From: Elymus sibiricus | Taxonomy: Eukaryota; Streptophyta; Magnoliopsida; Poales; Poaceae | Assembly (NCBI GenBank): GCA_039707655.1 | Contig: CM077676.1 | Coordinates: 453,086,379-453,150,378, forward strand | Direction: 5' to 3' | DNA: 64,000 nucleotides | In this document: positions 44,140-55,089 of the stretch, piece by piece | Layout of the letters: each line of letters starts with the position of its first letter | How positions within the stretch are numbered: the stretch's first letter is position 1 | Position numbers and translations under genes: made by a program | Notes under the pieces: model-generated | What the model saw: only the letters and a program-made list of their open reading frames with translations | Databases searched by the model: none | Told to the model about the DNA's origin: nothing

Positions 44140-45170
44140 TTTGGCAAAATATGGTTGGCGGAGCCCTAACGATAGTTTGGGCTGTTGCGTCCTCCCATGT
44201 TGTTGACTTGTGGCTTAGGCTGAAAGCCATCAACAGGATCCGGGCACTATCAGGAGTAGTGTCCCGGTTTCCCACAAGTGAAGCTGGTGTTGTTGTTTTG
44301 TTGTTGTAGCGCTTGTCATCAGCGGGGATGGGGCGCTTGGTGAAGAACTTGTCTTTGTTGAAAGTGTCCTTCTTGACTCCATTGTAGTTGGAGTTATTTC
44401 CAACATACTGGTTGGTGTTGTTGGTGCTTTCCCATATTGGTTTGGGGAGGGGGGCAGCTGGTGCAGTCTGCCAGTTGTGAGACTTCTGAGCAGGGGTATT
44501 TCCTTTGCCTTCTTACTTGCACTTGTTAGTCTCTTCATAGGCACTCTTGTTTTTGCGCTCAGCTATGAACGCCTTGTTGACCAAGATCTAGAAGTCTGGA
44601 AAATCAAGGGTGCTGAGTTCTCCCGGAAGTGCATGATGGAGGCCGCCAACGAAGCGATCAATCCTCCTTTCATCAGTGGAGAAATCATGGCTAGCATTCC
44701 TTGCTGGCTTGTTAAACTTGTTCAGATATTCTGTAACAATCATAGTGCCTGGAGTTAGGGACAGAAATTCCCTTTGTTTCTGTTTGATTACCCCCTTTAG
44801 GATATGAGGCTTTCTGAATTCTTCCTTAAATTCATTCCAGATGGGGTTCTCTCCTCCATTCAGCATCTCTTTGAAATTATCCAACCAAACTCCTGCTAAT
44901 CATTCCAGATAATGAGAGGCAAAAGGGACCTTATATGCCTCATCTCAACGAGAAATTTCCAATTTCTTTTCAATGGTACTGAGCCAATCATCTACCTCAA
45001 GAGGGTCAACTGCTTGAGACAAAGTTGGCGGATTTGTCCTCTGAAATTTTGACAGTTTGGATCTGGGTGGATAGCCATTCCCATTTACATTTCCATTCCC
45101 ATTCCCATGGTGGTTGCCGTTGGCATTTCCATTGTCACGGAGTCCATTCACAATACCGGCCACAGTCCAG
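44140..45170 (-). pseudogene. Chromovirus Y gag
   Basis: From right to left: an Asn/Gly-rich N-terminal tract (GNANGNHHGNGNGN, 45100-45150), then FQRTNPPTLSQAVDPLEVDDWL and EKKLEI (44945-45050), the capsid core NPIWNEFKEEFRKPHI, KQREFLSLTPGTMIVTEYLNKF and ERRIDRFVGGL (44588-44860), and a zinc-knuckle remnant TCGKPGHYS then CP (about 44250-44280) reached only after a frameshift. Gag forms the particle and binds RNA. At least three breaks. Confidence 0.7.
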
Positions 45171-45543
45171 GCTATCTATTCGGTTCTCCTTTCTTCTAGC
45201 ATATTGAGCATTTGAGCCAGGTGAGGATCATGTGGAGGGGGTGCTGGTGGTTGATTGGCAGATCTGCTGGCCTATCTTGCGTACCGACAGGCAAGGGTGT
45301 CGTCGTTCCCACTACCACTTCCTTCCATCTTCTCCCTGGATGACCCAATGAGAATAGAACAAGGTGATAAGCAACATCCAGCGGGGGTTTGTTGACCAAA
45401 ACAAAATAAGAAGTCAAATGGAAGAAATCAACAAAAATTAAACATAATTTTGCCAGTTCAAGGATGGTACAAAGCTCACAGATTTTCCCTATCAACTGAA
45501 ATAAGCACTACAACGGCATGTCATGTACTGTTGCATAGAACAG

Positions 45544-46488
45544 TTACATGAGATGAATACTAGTGGGATACATGATAACTAAACTCATGCATATGCAACT
45601 GCTCGCATCCTCTGACATCTGATCCAGGTGCACAACTGACTGAGAAAGCTGCGGCATGACGCTGTCGTCCTCCTCTGAGCTAGAACTAGCAATCTCACCC
45701 TCCTCGCACGGAGCACAAACAGAGACTGTTGTGGGAGGAGTGCTCGCATGATGACGCTGAGCAGGAGGCTCATCCGAAGTCGGTGACTCGTGAGTGACAA
45801 CAATACGACGGGGTGCAAAGAAGTCAACATAGGGCTCTCCCCTATGTGCAACCATGGTACTTCACTGTCCTTGTGGAGAAAATGCAACGGGAGTAGCATG
45901 GTGCTCACTAGAACCTGGCACCAGAGAAGGTGGCACAAGAGGCGTGGCAAGAGGATGGTGTGTACACAAAGGTACATATTGAGAAGGTGACCTAGCAAGA
46001 ATGTTGACGGTCGCCCTGGCACTGGATAGGCGAGTCATCAGATCAATGATGAGGGCGTGCTGTGCCGCTATGTCGTGAGACAGGTAGACGCAGGCCTCGT
46101 CTCCCTCAGTGGCACTCATTGGAAACACAACTCTGCCTGTGGAACAAGAAACACTTGGATAGTACATGAAAGCTCTGTCTAGGCAAGTGTGACGCTCGTG
46201 GTGACATATGACAAGGATGGCCCTCCAACCCGCTAACTGAATAGCAAGGTCTAGGTCACTCGAGATAGGACCATGGAAAGTGCAAGTGCGGTGGACATAA
46301 CCATTGTGAGGTGAGATAAGATGGACCTAAGCGTGGTATTGTGACAAGGATCCCGGAGACTGCAGGTGGTACACAGTGTACTCTGGAATACCAGAACCAG
46401 GGTGAAGGTGGTTCCACATCTCATACAAGATCGGTGGAAAGCCCAGAACATCAGTCGCGTGGGGGATGCGGTATGGAGTGGCAGCCAT
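45544..46488 (-). pseudogene. Extra ORF between LTR and gag (Y copy), unknown protein
   Basis: One minus-strand frame of 315 codons from an ATG at 46488 (AATPYRIPHATDVLGFPP) to 45544. Stops: TAG at codon 54 and TGA at 45862-45864. The first 200 codons look folded (YEMWNHLHPGSG, LDLAIQLAGWRAILVI, FMYYPSVSC); then a helical part with DIAAQHALIIDLMTRLSSARA; a Pro/Ser-rich linker; an acidic, Ser-rich end (EEGEIASSSSEEDDS). No retroviral domain recognised. The X copy at 53947-54891 has the same length with no insertion or deletion between codon 1 and codon 212. Confidence 0.55.
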
Positions 46489-46638
46489 CTACAAAAGTTG
46501 AACCATTAGATGCATGCTGAAATAAAAATGGCTTGAAGCGGAAATTAAGGTAAACATGCAACTTAACTAGAACAAGCTAATGACCTGACTCTAGCTATAT
46601 AACGTCCATGCTAACTAGGGTGTCCTACAGGCAGGTTG

Positions 46639-46651
46639 GCGCTGATGCCAA
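46639..46651 (-). promoter_or_regulatory. Primer-binding site candidate, tRNA-Met type (Y)
   Basis: Minus strand TTGGCATCAGCGC; compare canonical TTGGTATCAGAGC. It lies 36 bases from the LTR end, further than usual, so either the spacer or the LTR boundary is atypical. Confidence 0.45.
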
Positions 46652-46687
46652 GCTTTGTCGAACACCAATTCAGAGAACCGGTGGTGC

Positions 46688-49600
46688 TGTATGCCAGCCC
46701 AAAGATCACTTCATCTGACATACATTCACTTGAACACAGGAATACCAAACCAACATATATTAAAGGTACGAGACCAAAGCGTTTGAATATTACTACAATA
46801 GTGAGGCGGCTGAAAAGGCAGATTTATTGCATCAGCATCTATAGATTATATAGACGTAACAAGCCTCGATCAAAGTAGTAGAAACTAAGAGGAAGCAGAA
46901 GTGTAAATAGTAGCGAGCCTATAAACACATAGGGATACTCCTGGGACACATCCTAGTCAGCAAACTCAATGGCATCTCCACAAGCATAGGGATCATCCTC
47001 AGGATCTGGTCAAATCAACAAGCCAGGTGAGAACATGGAATGTACTCGCAAGCAAACAAAACCATGGAAACAAGATGCTAGTTGAATCCAAACAAAGCCA
47101 ACAAACCACAATAAACACCAAATCCAAATAAAGGTAGTGCACAAAAAGAAAAGAGGATGGCCAACCAGATCAAGTGATATGGGGCATAACTCGGTGCATA
47201 ACTTAACCGGCAAGTCGGGATCTATGTATAATAACTGGCAAGCCGGGAATAGTGTAAGGTAAGTGATTTATGACCAAAAGAATGGTTACCATAGTAACAC
47301 CACAAGTTTGGGACATCATCACTGAACGGAATTTAATCGGCAAACCGGGACCAACGTATGGTAAAGAAAAGTAACCACTGAGATGAATGTTGTTAAACCC
47401 TTGGAATCAGTGGGAACAATGTAAATAATGACATAAGTGTAAGCACCAAGATGAGTGTTGTGAGACCCTAAGAATCAGTGGGGCCAACAGAAGAATTGTA
47501 ACCATAATTATACAACTCCATACCATCACTGATGAAACCATGGCCATCTCTATCACTTGAGTCAGTGATATTATCCATGGAGACAAGACCACAGTACAAT
47601 GAGATGTAAACTTGCAAGGGCGGAATCGATATCGCACAAGAAGCAATTCCAAATAAAATCACCAAATATGTTCCTCACTGAACAAGAAGCAAAAGTAGCA
47701 GCCCCACCACTTTTTGGTACAACTTAGGGTGGATGAAAAGTGTGACTTTGTCCCTACTCCGTCCATTCCGTGGACATGGCTACTCCAATAGTTTTAACTC
47801 TGCGGAGGTCGTACACTATACCCAGGTAATGAAACATCTTTTGCAGAGACTGGAGCTTACCACCTTTGCTGTGGTATCAAATATCCCCTTGCTTGGCACT
47901 CTATAAAGTACTCAGCTTGACAGATCAAGTATCTCCACAAGCCTATTGGTGCCTATCACCCTGACCAGTCACATCATTGACCTTGCTCTTAGAGGTATAC
48001 CTTTAGTAAGAAAACATGTCCTAGGCCCCTACCAAGATATCCCAACAGATTGCATGGTCGTACTAATTAAAAGTTTGTTTTGTGGCACTTTGGACTCGAT
48101 CAAGCCGGTAGAGATTTTAGAGCTTACACCACAATAAACTTCTGAGTAAAACTACCAGCAACATATCAACAGAATATCGTGCCCAAAATGCTCAATAATA
48201 AATTATGCTTATCATCACAAGCATAAACAACAATATCAACCATACCACCATAGCAAGCATATGCTCACAATAGAACCATACACGGCATCATAAGAAATGC
48301 TCCTATTTTGATATAAAAAGTTTTCCAAAACTTTATCCAGAGTCATAAGCATATGAGGCAAGTATGAAGATCTTTCCTTTAGCAAACATTTTAAATAGAG
48401 TAATAAGAGGCATTTTTATCCATAGCAAAAATCATACAAAATTATAGAATCATGACATGGCATAGCAAGCATAGGTTTTGAAAGCTTGCCTTCACTAAAG
48501 GGGTTGTAGGGGTAGCCTTGCTTACCACCATGATCAAGTCCCGCTAGAAACTATTTATAAAGGTTTTTCTTTTAATAAGCATAATGCCTAAAAAGGCAAA
48601 ATAGAAATATAGTTCGCAAGAAAATTCTACCAAGCATACTACTGGAAAGGGAATTTCATGACAAACCATCTCCAAAAATAATCAATTCAGTTGGAGTTAA
48701 AATGAGCAAGTTATAGCCAGTCAAAGTTTGGTCAAATTTAATGGATTTAAATTAAAACAGAAACTAACTAGGGCTGGCTAATGTCGAAGGCATATTTTAG
48801 GAATACGCCAGTTACTGAACCGGTAAGCACGGGTTGGTTATGACTCTATGAGTCACTCATAGTGGGACCGACTAAATTAAACTAAAAGGTTATCTATTCT
48901 AACAACAGACCGACGGCGGGGGCTCAGCGGAGCGGCTATCACCAACGATGCAGGTCGAGGGGCGAGCTCGGGGAGGGTGCAGATAGCTTGGGGGCGACGT
49001 GATCTTCCAATTCGTGGGTCGCACGGAGGCGGGACTTACTGGATAGCCTCGTCTTCCTCTGCTCTGGCGATGGCACTTGGGCACCTTTACTGAGAGCTCT
49101 GCATAGGAGGTAAAACCAAGTGTGGAGGCTTGCAATAGACTCCAGGTGTAGAGGGTGATCTAAGCCTTGGCTTAACCAACAAGAGAAGCAAGGGGCTCGA
49201 TTGGATGGAACCTCGATGCTTCCCTCTGTGCAGGGCATCGATTGAGGGAAAGAAGAGGGACCAGGTGCTTTGAGAGGCTGGGCAGGGTCTCTATTTATAG
49301 TCGACCTCCTGGTCATGGCGACCGGTTGCTTGTGTCATGGCATTGAAGACGGCGGAGGCGTTCCTAGAGGCAATGGCGGCCATGGAGATTGTAGGTAGCT
49401 ACTTCTTGGTGGTGCCCTGTAGTGTGCCACTGTAGAGATGGAGGCGGCAGCTCTATCCCGAGGCGGTGCTCAAGACATCAACTGGGACGGCGAGGGAAGG
49501 AGGGGGCCTGAGGGGCATGAGAAGAGGGTGGCTCAGGGAACGTCCACGAGTGCACGGGCGCGAGATGACGTGGGAACAGGGCTACGACGTGAGCACAGTG

Positions 49601-50361
49601 GTGCCGGAGTGCCGTTTCTGCAGTGATACCGCTCTGGCATTATGCAGTCACAATGCGAAAATCGGCATGTTGAACATGCCCTCGCTACAGGTCAAGACTA
49701 GAGCTGAAATTTGTCATGGTCATGTCCTATTGGGTTTGGCACGATTTGGGAAAGTTTCGGATGAAATGGAGTAAGTCCACTTCACTGACATGGTGCAAAT
49801 TTGCTACTGCCCAGATTTGAAAATAATTTATTAGGGGTTTTGAATGGACAAGGCTTGGGTTGAAACTAATATGATAGCTTCCTAATGAGGTGTGGAGACT
49901 ACACAAAAAGTTTGAGGTCAACACTGCAAGGTTAAATACCCAAAATAATTTTTGTTAACTTTCTGTCAGAAACATTGGGGAATTTTGGAAACCAAAATTT
50001 GTACTGAAGTATCTCAAGTTTTCGCATATTTGGAATATACATGATCATAAGATACTACCATAATTTTATTGGAAGAAAATAATTTGTCTAAAAAGGTGCT
50101 CCTTCACAAAGGGTTAAAAAGGGATTTTCTTAGAAAATGAAAAAGAAATACTAAATCAAAAAGTCTTGGGCTGAATTTGATATATGTGAAAGAGCATAGT
50201 TAGAAAAAGATTTGACTAGTTAAGCTATGGCACGTTTGCCTTTTGGAAAATGGGCTAACCATTTTCGTAAATTAATCCAGAGAAAGAAATCCAAAGCAAA
50301 TAAGAGGCAAATGAAATCCAGAAAAAGCCCGGTTCAAATTTGTGAAATTTGGTTTGTGACA
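46688..50361 (-). repeat. Chromovirus LTR B, shared
   Basis: 3,674 bp from TGTATGCC to TGTGACA (plus strand). Minus-strand TATA at 49291-49300. No protein is encoded; open frames within it are random. Plus-strand ACCGGCAAGCCGGGA-type repeats cluster at 47205-47350. Confidence 0.75.
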
Positions 50362-50376
50362 AACCTACCCTCCTTA

Positions 50377-51802
50377 CGATGAATCTCGTCCCCGAGATTC
50401 GGTTGAATCTGAGAATAGGTAAGGATAGTTGATAGGAGATAATCTTCTCTTTCCTATGTGGCCTCCTCATCAGTGTGACGATCCCATAGAACCTTGAAAA
50501 ACTGGGTTACCTTATTGTGAGTCCTTCGCTCTACCATTTCCAAAATCTTAACCGGCTTTTCCTCATATGTGAGACCTACACTGAGGGCCATTTCTTTGTA
50601 TTCTGCCTGTTTTGCTAGAGGTGCCAAACATTTCCTGAGCTGAGATATGTGAAATACATCATGGACCCTAGGTCTTCTGGCTAATCAAGCTAATATGCTA
50701 CCTCTCCCTTCCTTGCCAGTACTAGAAAGGGTCCAATAAATCTTGGGGCAAGTTTTCCTTTTACGTGAAACCTCTGTAACTTATTAAGGGGTGTCACTCG
50801 GAGGTAATCATATTCTCCGGGTTCAAAGTTAACTGAGCGATGTTTCTTATCGTTGTAACTCTTGTCTCTAGACTGAGTAGCTCGGAGTCTGTCCCAAATC
50901 ACTCTGACTTTGTCCTTTGCTGCTTGTAGAACTTCTGGTAAAAAAATACGGTTGTCCCCAGTTTGGGACCAGTTGAGAGGTGTTCTGCATTTCCTCCCTT
51001 ACAGGGCCTCAAAGGGTCACATTTTCAAGATCTCTTGGTAACTGTTGTTGTAGGAGAACTCTGCACATGATAGGTTATCATCCCAACCTGATCCGTCGGA
51101 TAGGATACAAGCTCAGAGCAGATCCTCTAATATCTGATTCACTCTTTCTGTCTGTCCATCTGTCTGCGGGTGATATGATGTGCTGAAATTCAACTACGTG
51201 CCAATGGCAGTTTGCAAGTGTTGCCAAAAGTTGGAACTAAACTGAGTTCCTTGATTTGACACAATGATTTTTGGGACCCCATGTAAACTGACAATTTCTG
51301 ATACATATAGCTAAGATAACTGATCTATGCGGTATGTGGTCTTGACTGCCATGAAGTGAGCCACTTTTGTCAAATGCTCCACTATGACCTAGATGGCGTC
51401 ATTCCCACGGTTGTACCAGGGAAATACGACAATAAAGTCCATGCAGATATTATCCCATTTCCACTTAGGTACTTTCAGGGACTGAAGTAATCCGGCAGGC
51501 TTGCCATAGTCTACTTTGACTTGTTGACAGATATCACAACAGTTGACGAACTCTGTGATCTCACTTCTCATCCCATGCCACCAAAAATATGACTTGAGGT
51601 CATGGTACATTTTTGAACTTCTGGGCTGGATGGAGTAAGAAGACTCATGTGCTTCTTTAAGCACTTTCTATTTGAGCTCGGGGTGGTCACTAATCCACAA
51701 TTTTTACCGTACCACAAGGTTCCTTCACTGTTAATGCAGAAATATTTGATTTTTCCATCCTGAATATTGCTGTTTATTCTTTCCAAGCTGGGGTGGTTCA
51801 CT
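50377..51802 (-). pseudogene. Chromovirus X integrase fragment
   Basis: Collinear with the Y integrase from the zinc finger (KEAHESSYSIQPRSSKMYHD and FVNCCDICQQVKVDYGKP; C-x2-C intact here as CCDIC) through WDNICMDFIV, the NFEPGEYDYLRVTPL and [11 protein letters not shown] module (50690-50902), to the chromodomain-like end. Homology stops abruptly at about 51802. A polypurine tract (plus AACCTACCCTCCTTA, 50362-50376) joins it to LTR B. Several stops. Confidence 0.7.
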
Positions 51803-53490
51803 GATGGCTCTATATTTTACACATTTTTAGAGATCATTTGTTGCATGTTCTCTTCATATATCAGGTCCCATTGAACAAAATATATGTCCATTATGCATGA
51901 TTACTGGTTTTTACTCTTTTTCATTGTGAGCATTGCATATTAGTGTTTTTATTTGGTTTTTATTAGTTTCCTTTGTTTTGTCATGTCTACAGGTGTTTTG
52001 GAGCAACCCAGGACCAAGCACGATGAAAAGGCCAAAGATGGGTTCATTATGTAGGACTTCCAGCACCAGACTTAAGCATTTCGGAAGGTCAAAAAAGTGT
52101 TTTTTCCAAAGTTCCCCAAATCAAGATCTAGTAGCACCGGTCATCGGCGTCACTCTCACGATTCCAATGAGCCCAAGAATGTGAAAAACGTAGTTCCTAT
52201 GAGAAAGTTGCGCCCGTTTTACTAAAGGGGTCCAGATCCGAAGACGGCGTCTGGTACATGCATGGCTGCTCGTACCATCCCCAAACAGCTCCGAAAGTTG
52301 CTTCTCAGGACAGGATTCTTCACCAATTTTCTCCCCGTTTGTTCCTACGTGATCCTTGGCTGATAAGGAAGGGTTTGAGAGAGGATTTGGCTCATCTTGA
52401 GCCCTTGGATCAAAGGAGGCAACCATAATCCACGGAGGACGCTTGGGGAGAGCTGTTATAAATACCTCTCCAAACCTAGCTGCCGCCAGCATATCTCATC
52501 ATCTCCAACACGTCCAAGATCAACTCCATTGGTGCTCCACCACCATCTTCATAGAAGAAGGGACAAGACCAAGGGAAGAAGAGGAGGTGCTGCTACCATG
52601 AGCACCGGCCTTCGGGCCGGTGCCATCTCCACCGCGCCGGCTCCACTGGCGCCGCCCTCCATCACCACTTCCGCTGGCATCATCATCATCACCACCATCG
52701 CCGGCGCCGCCATCACCAACACCACCACGCCTTCTCCCTTCACAGGCTCGATGCCGGCTTGTAACTTGACCCTCTCTTTTGTGTCTCTCGTTTACATGTT
52801 TGAGTAGTTTTACTAGTTCTCAGGGATAAGGATGAACTCTTTATGATTAGAATTATTTTACTTCAAGCGATCCAATATCTTCTTTTTCATGTTCGAGTTA
52901 GTAGCCCTCACAAATATCGAGAGGAGGCCTCACTCGCATTATCGCCGTGATTGGCCGTGGAGCATATTACTGTCATTGTAGAGGTTAAGATGTCGAGGCA
53001 ATTAGAAGTGACAGCATTATCTTCAATTCCGCACCTTTGCAATTGATAGGGGAGTAACAGGTAAACTCACATCTAGCTGCATCCACGAGGAAACCCTTAA
53101 TTAACCATATGTGATAACTGGCATGGGGAAACTACTGTTGGTGGCGTGTGTGGCACGAAGTCTACCTAGAGTAGAATATGTTCAGTACCGGGAACCGCTC
53201 ACTTATGCACATGAAGAGTGGATTACGGATACGATAGAGGTCTTTGCTCCGCACTTCTGCGCAGGTCATATTAGTAGTGATGATTTCGGAACCCTCGAGA
53301 ATGCTTTACAGCTCAAGCACCGTCTGTACTAACTTAGCGTCTTTTAATTCCTGTTTTTACCTTTTCGTTTGTAGTTTAGATAAAACCCTTTTTGCCTCGT
53401 TTCCCTAGCAACTGATAGAGTAGACTATTTACGAACTCCGGTTTGTGTGCGTACGGAACTATGTAAGTGACAGCGTAGTTGCAGGGTTTG
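51803..53490 (+). mobile_element. Athila-type LTR and flanking fragment replacing chromovirus X gag-pol
   Basis: Unrelated to the chromovirus. 52820-53150 resembles the LTR at 30295-30640 (CTAGTTCTCAGGGATA, AGCTGCATCCA). 52250-52266 has a weak GGTAC...GTACC inverted repeat like those in the other Athila-type DNA. The open frame at 52397-52807 is low-complexity leader-like sequence. No target duplications found at either edge. Confidence 0.4.
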
Positions 53491-53804
53491 TGACGGTGTC
53501 CCGACTAGTGGGCCTCTCACAATGACGACTCCCGGCCTGGTGGGCCGGGCTGAGGACCCCTTGTCGGTTCCGTCCAAGGCCACTTTGGGCGACCCATGGC
53601 GATCTACAAGGAAAATCAAGAAGCCTTGCCGTTCAAGACGAGGACTCCTTATCCATGGAGGATTCTCCTCCACCGACATAGCCGATTAGGACTCCTGTAA
53701 TCCTAGGCCTCTGGTATTCTTATATAAGTCGATGCTGGGATAGTTGATAGAAAACAAGTTAGACATTACAATTTCTTGGTAGATACATGTACTCTATACT
53801 AAAA
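53491..53804 (+). repeat. Fragment of another Gypsy LTR (TGACGGTGTCCCG type)
   Basis: Starts TGACGGTGTCCCGACTAG, a common Triticeae Gypsy LTR opening, includes a GGCCTGGTGGGCCGGGC inverted repeat and a TATA box TATATAAG at 53721-53728, and stops at about 53804 where chromovirus sequence returns. Family not assigned. Confidence 0.5.
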
Positions 53805-53946
53805 CCAAATAAGAAGTCAAATGGATGAAATCAACAAAAATTGAACATAATTTTGCCAGTTCAAGGATGATACAAAGCTCACAGATTTGCCCTATCAATT
53901 GAAATAAGCACTACAATGGCATGTCATGTACTGTTGCGTAGAACAG

Positions 53947-54891
53947 TTGAGCGAGATGAATACTAATGGGATACATGATAACTAAACACATGCATATGCA
54001 TCTACTCACATTTTATGACATCTAATCCAGGTGCACAACTGACTGAGAAAGTTGCAGCACGATGATGTCGTCCTCCTCTGAGCTAGAACTGTCGATCTCA
54101 CCCTCTTCGCGAGGAGCGTGAACAGAGACTGTCATGGGCAGAGTGCTCGCACAACGACGCTGAGTAGGAGGCTCATCAGAAGTGGGTGACTAGCAAGTGA
54201 CAACAATATGATGGGGTGCAAAGAAGTCCACATAGGGCTCACCCCGACGTGCAACCATGGTACCTCGTTATCCTCATGGAGGAGAAGCAATGGGAGTAGC
54301 ACGGTACTCACTAGGAGCTGGCTCCAGAGAAGGTGGCACAAGAGGTTTGCCAGGAGCAAGGTATGCACACAGAGGTACATATGGAGAAGGTGACCTAGCA
54401 AGAATGTAGGCAGTCACCTTGTCACTAGATAGACGAGCCATCAAATCAGTGATGAGGGAGTGTTGTGCCGCTATGTAGTGAGAGAGGTAGATGCAGGCCT
54501 CATCTCCCTAAGTGGAACTCATAGGAAACACAACTCTACCTGTGGAGCAAGAAACACTAGGATAGTACATGAAAGCTCTGTCTAGCCAAGTGTGACGCTC
54601 GTGGTGATGTATCACAAGGATGGTCTTCCAACCCGCTAACTGAATAGCATGGTCTAGGTCACTCGAGATAGGACCATCTAAAGTGCAAGTGTGGCGGACT
54701 GAACCATTGTGAGGTGAGATAAGGTGGACCTAAGCATGGTATTGTGACAAGGATCCTGAAGCCTGCAGGTGGTACACCATGTACTCTGGATTACCAGAAC
54801 CGGGGTGAAGGTGGTTCCACATCTTGTACAGGATCGGTGGAAAGCCCGGAACATCAGTCGCGTGGGTGATGTGGTATGGAGTGGCAGCCAT
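53947..54891 (-). pseudogene. Extra ORF between LTR and gag (X copy), unknown protein
   Basis: Same protein as 45544-46488, from the ATG at 54891. It shares the TAG at codon 54 (54730-54732) with the Y copy, but other stops differ: TAA one codon before the Y copy's TGA, a TAG after IVVTC, and two near the acidic end. This copy retains the TPYHITHATDVPGFPP start and the Glu/Ser-rich tail. Gag does not follow, because the interior of X was replaced. Function unknown. Confidence 0.5.
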
Positions 54892-55040
54892 CTACAAAAG
54901 TTGAACCATTAGATGAATGCTGAAATAGAAATGGTTAAAGCGGAAATTAAGGTAAACATGCAACTTAACTAGAACAAGCTAAAGACCCGACTCTAGCTAT
55001 AAAACACCCATGCTAACTAGGGTGTCCTATAGGCAGGTCG

Positions 55041-55053
55041 TCTCTGATGCCAA
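55041..55053 (-). promoter_or_regulatory. Primer-binding site candidate, tRNA-Met type (X)
   Basis: Minus strand TTGGCATCAGAGA, one base from TTGGTATCAGAG over twelve positions; 36 bases from the LTR C end. Confidence 0.5.
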
Positions 55054-55089
55054 GCTTTGTCAGACACCAATTCAGAGAACTGGTGGTGT

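Noticed and set aside
45025..45207. His/Ser-rich plus-strand frame
   Set aside because: Shadow of the Asn/Gly-rich minus-strand gag N-terminus.
52397..52807. Plus-strand frame of 136 codons rich in Ala, Thr and Pro
   Set aside because: Low-complexity GCC/ACC sequence typical of LTR leaders; no homology features and the opposite strand is also open.
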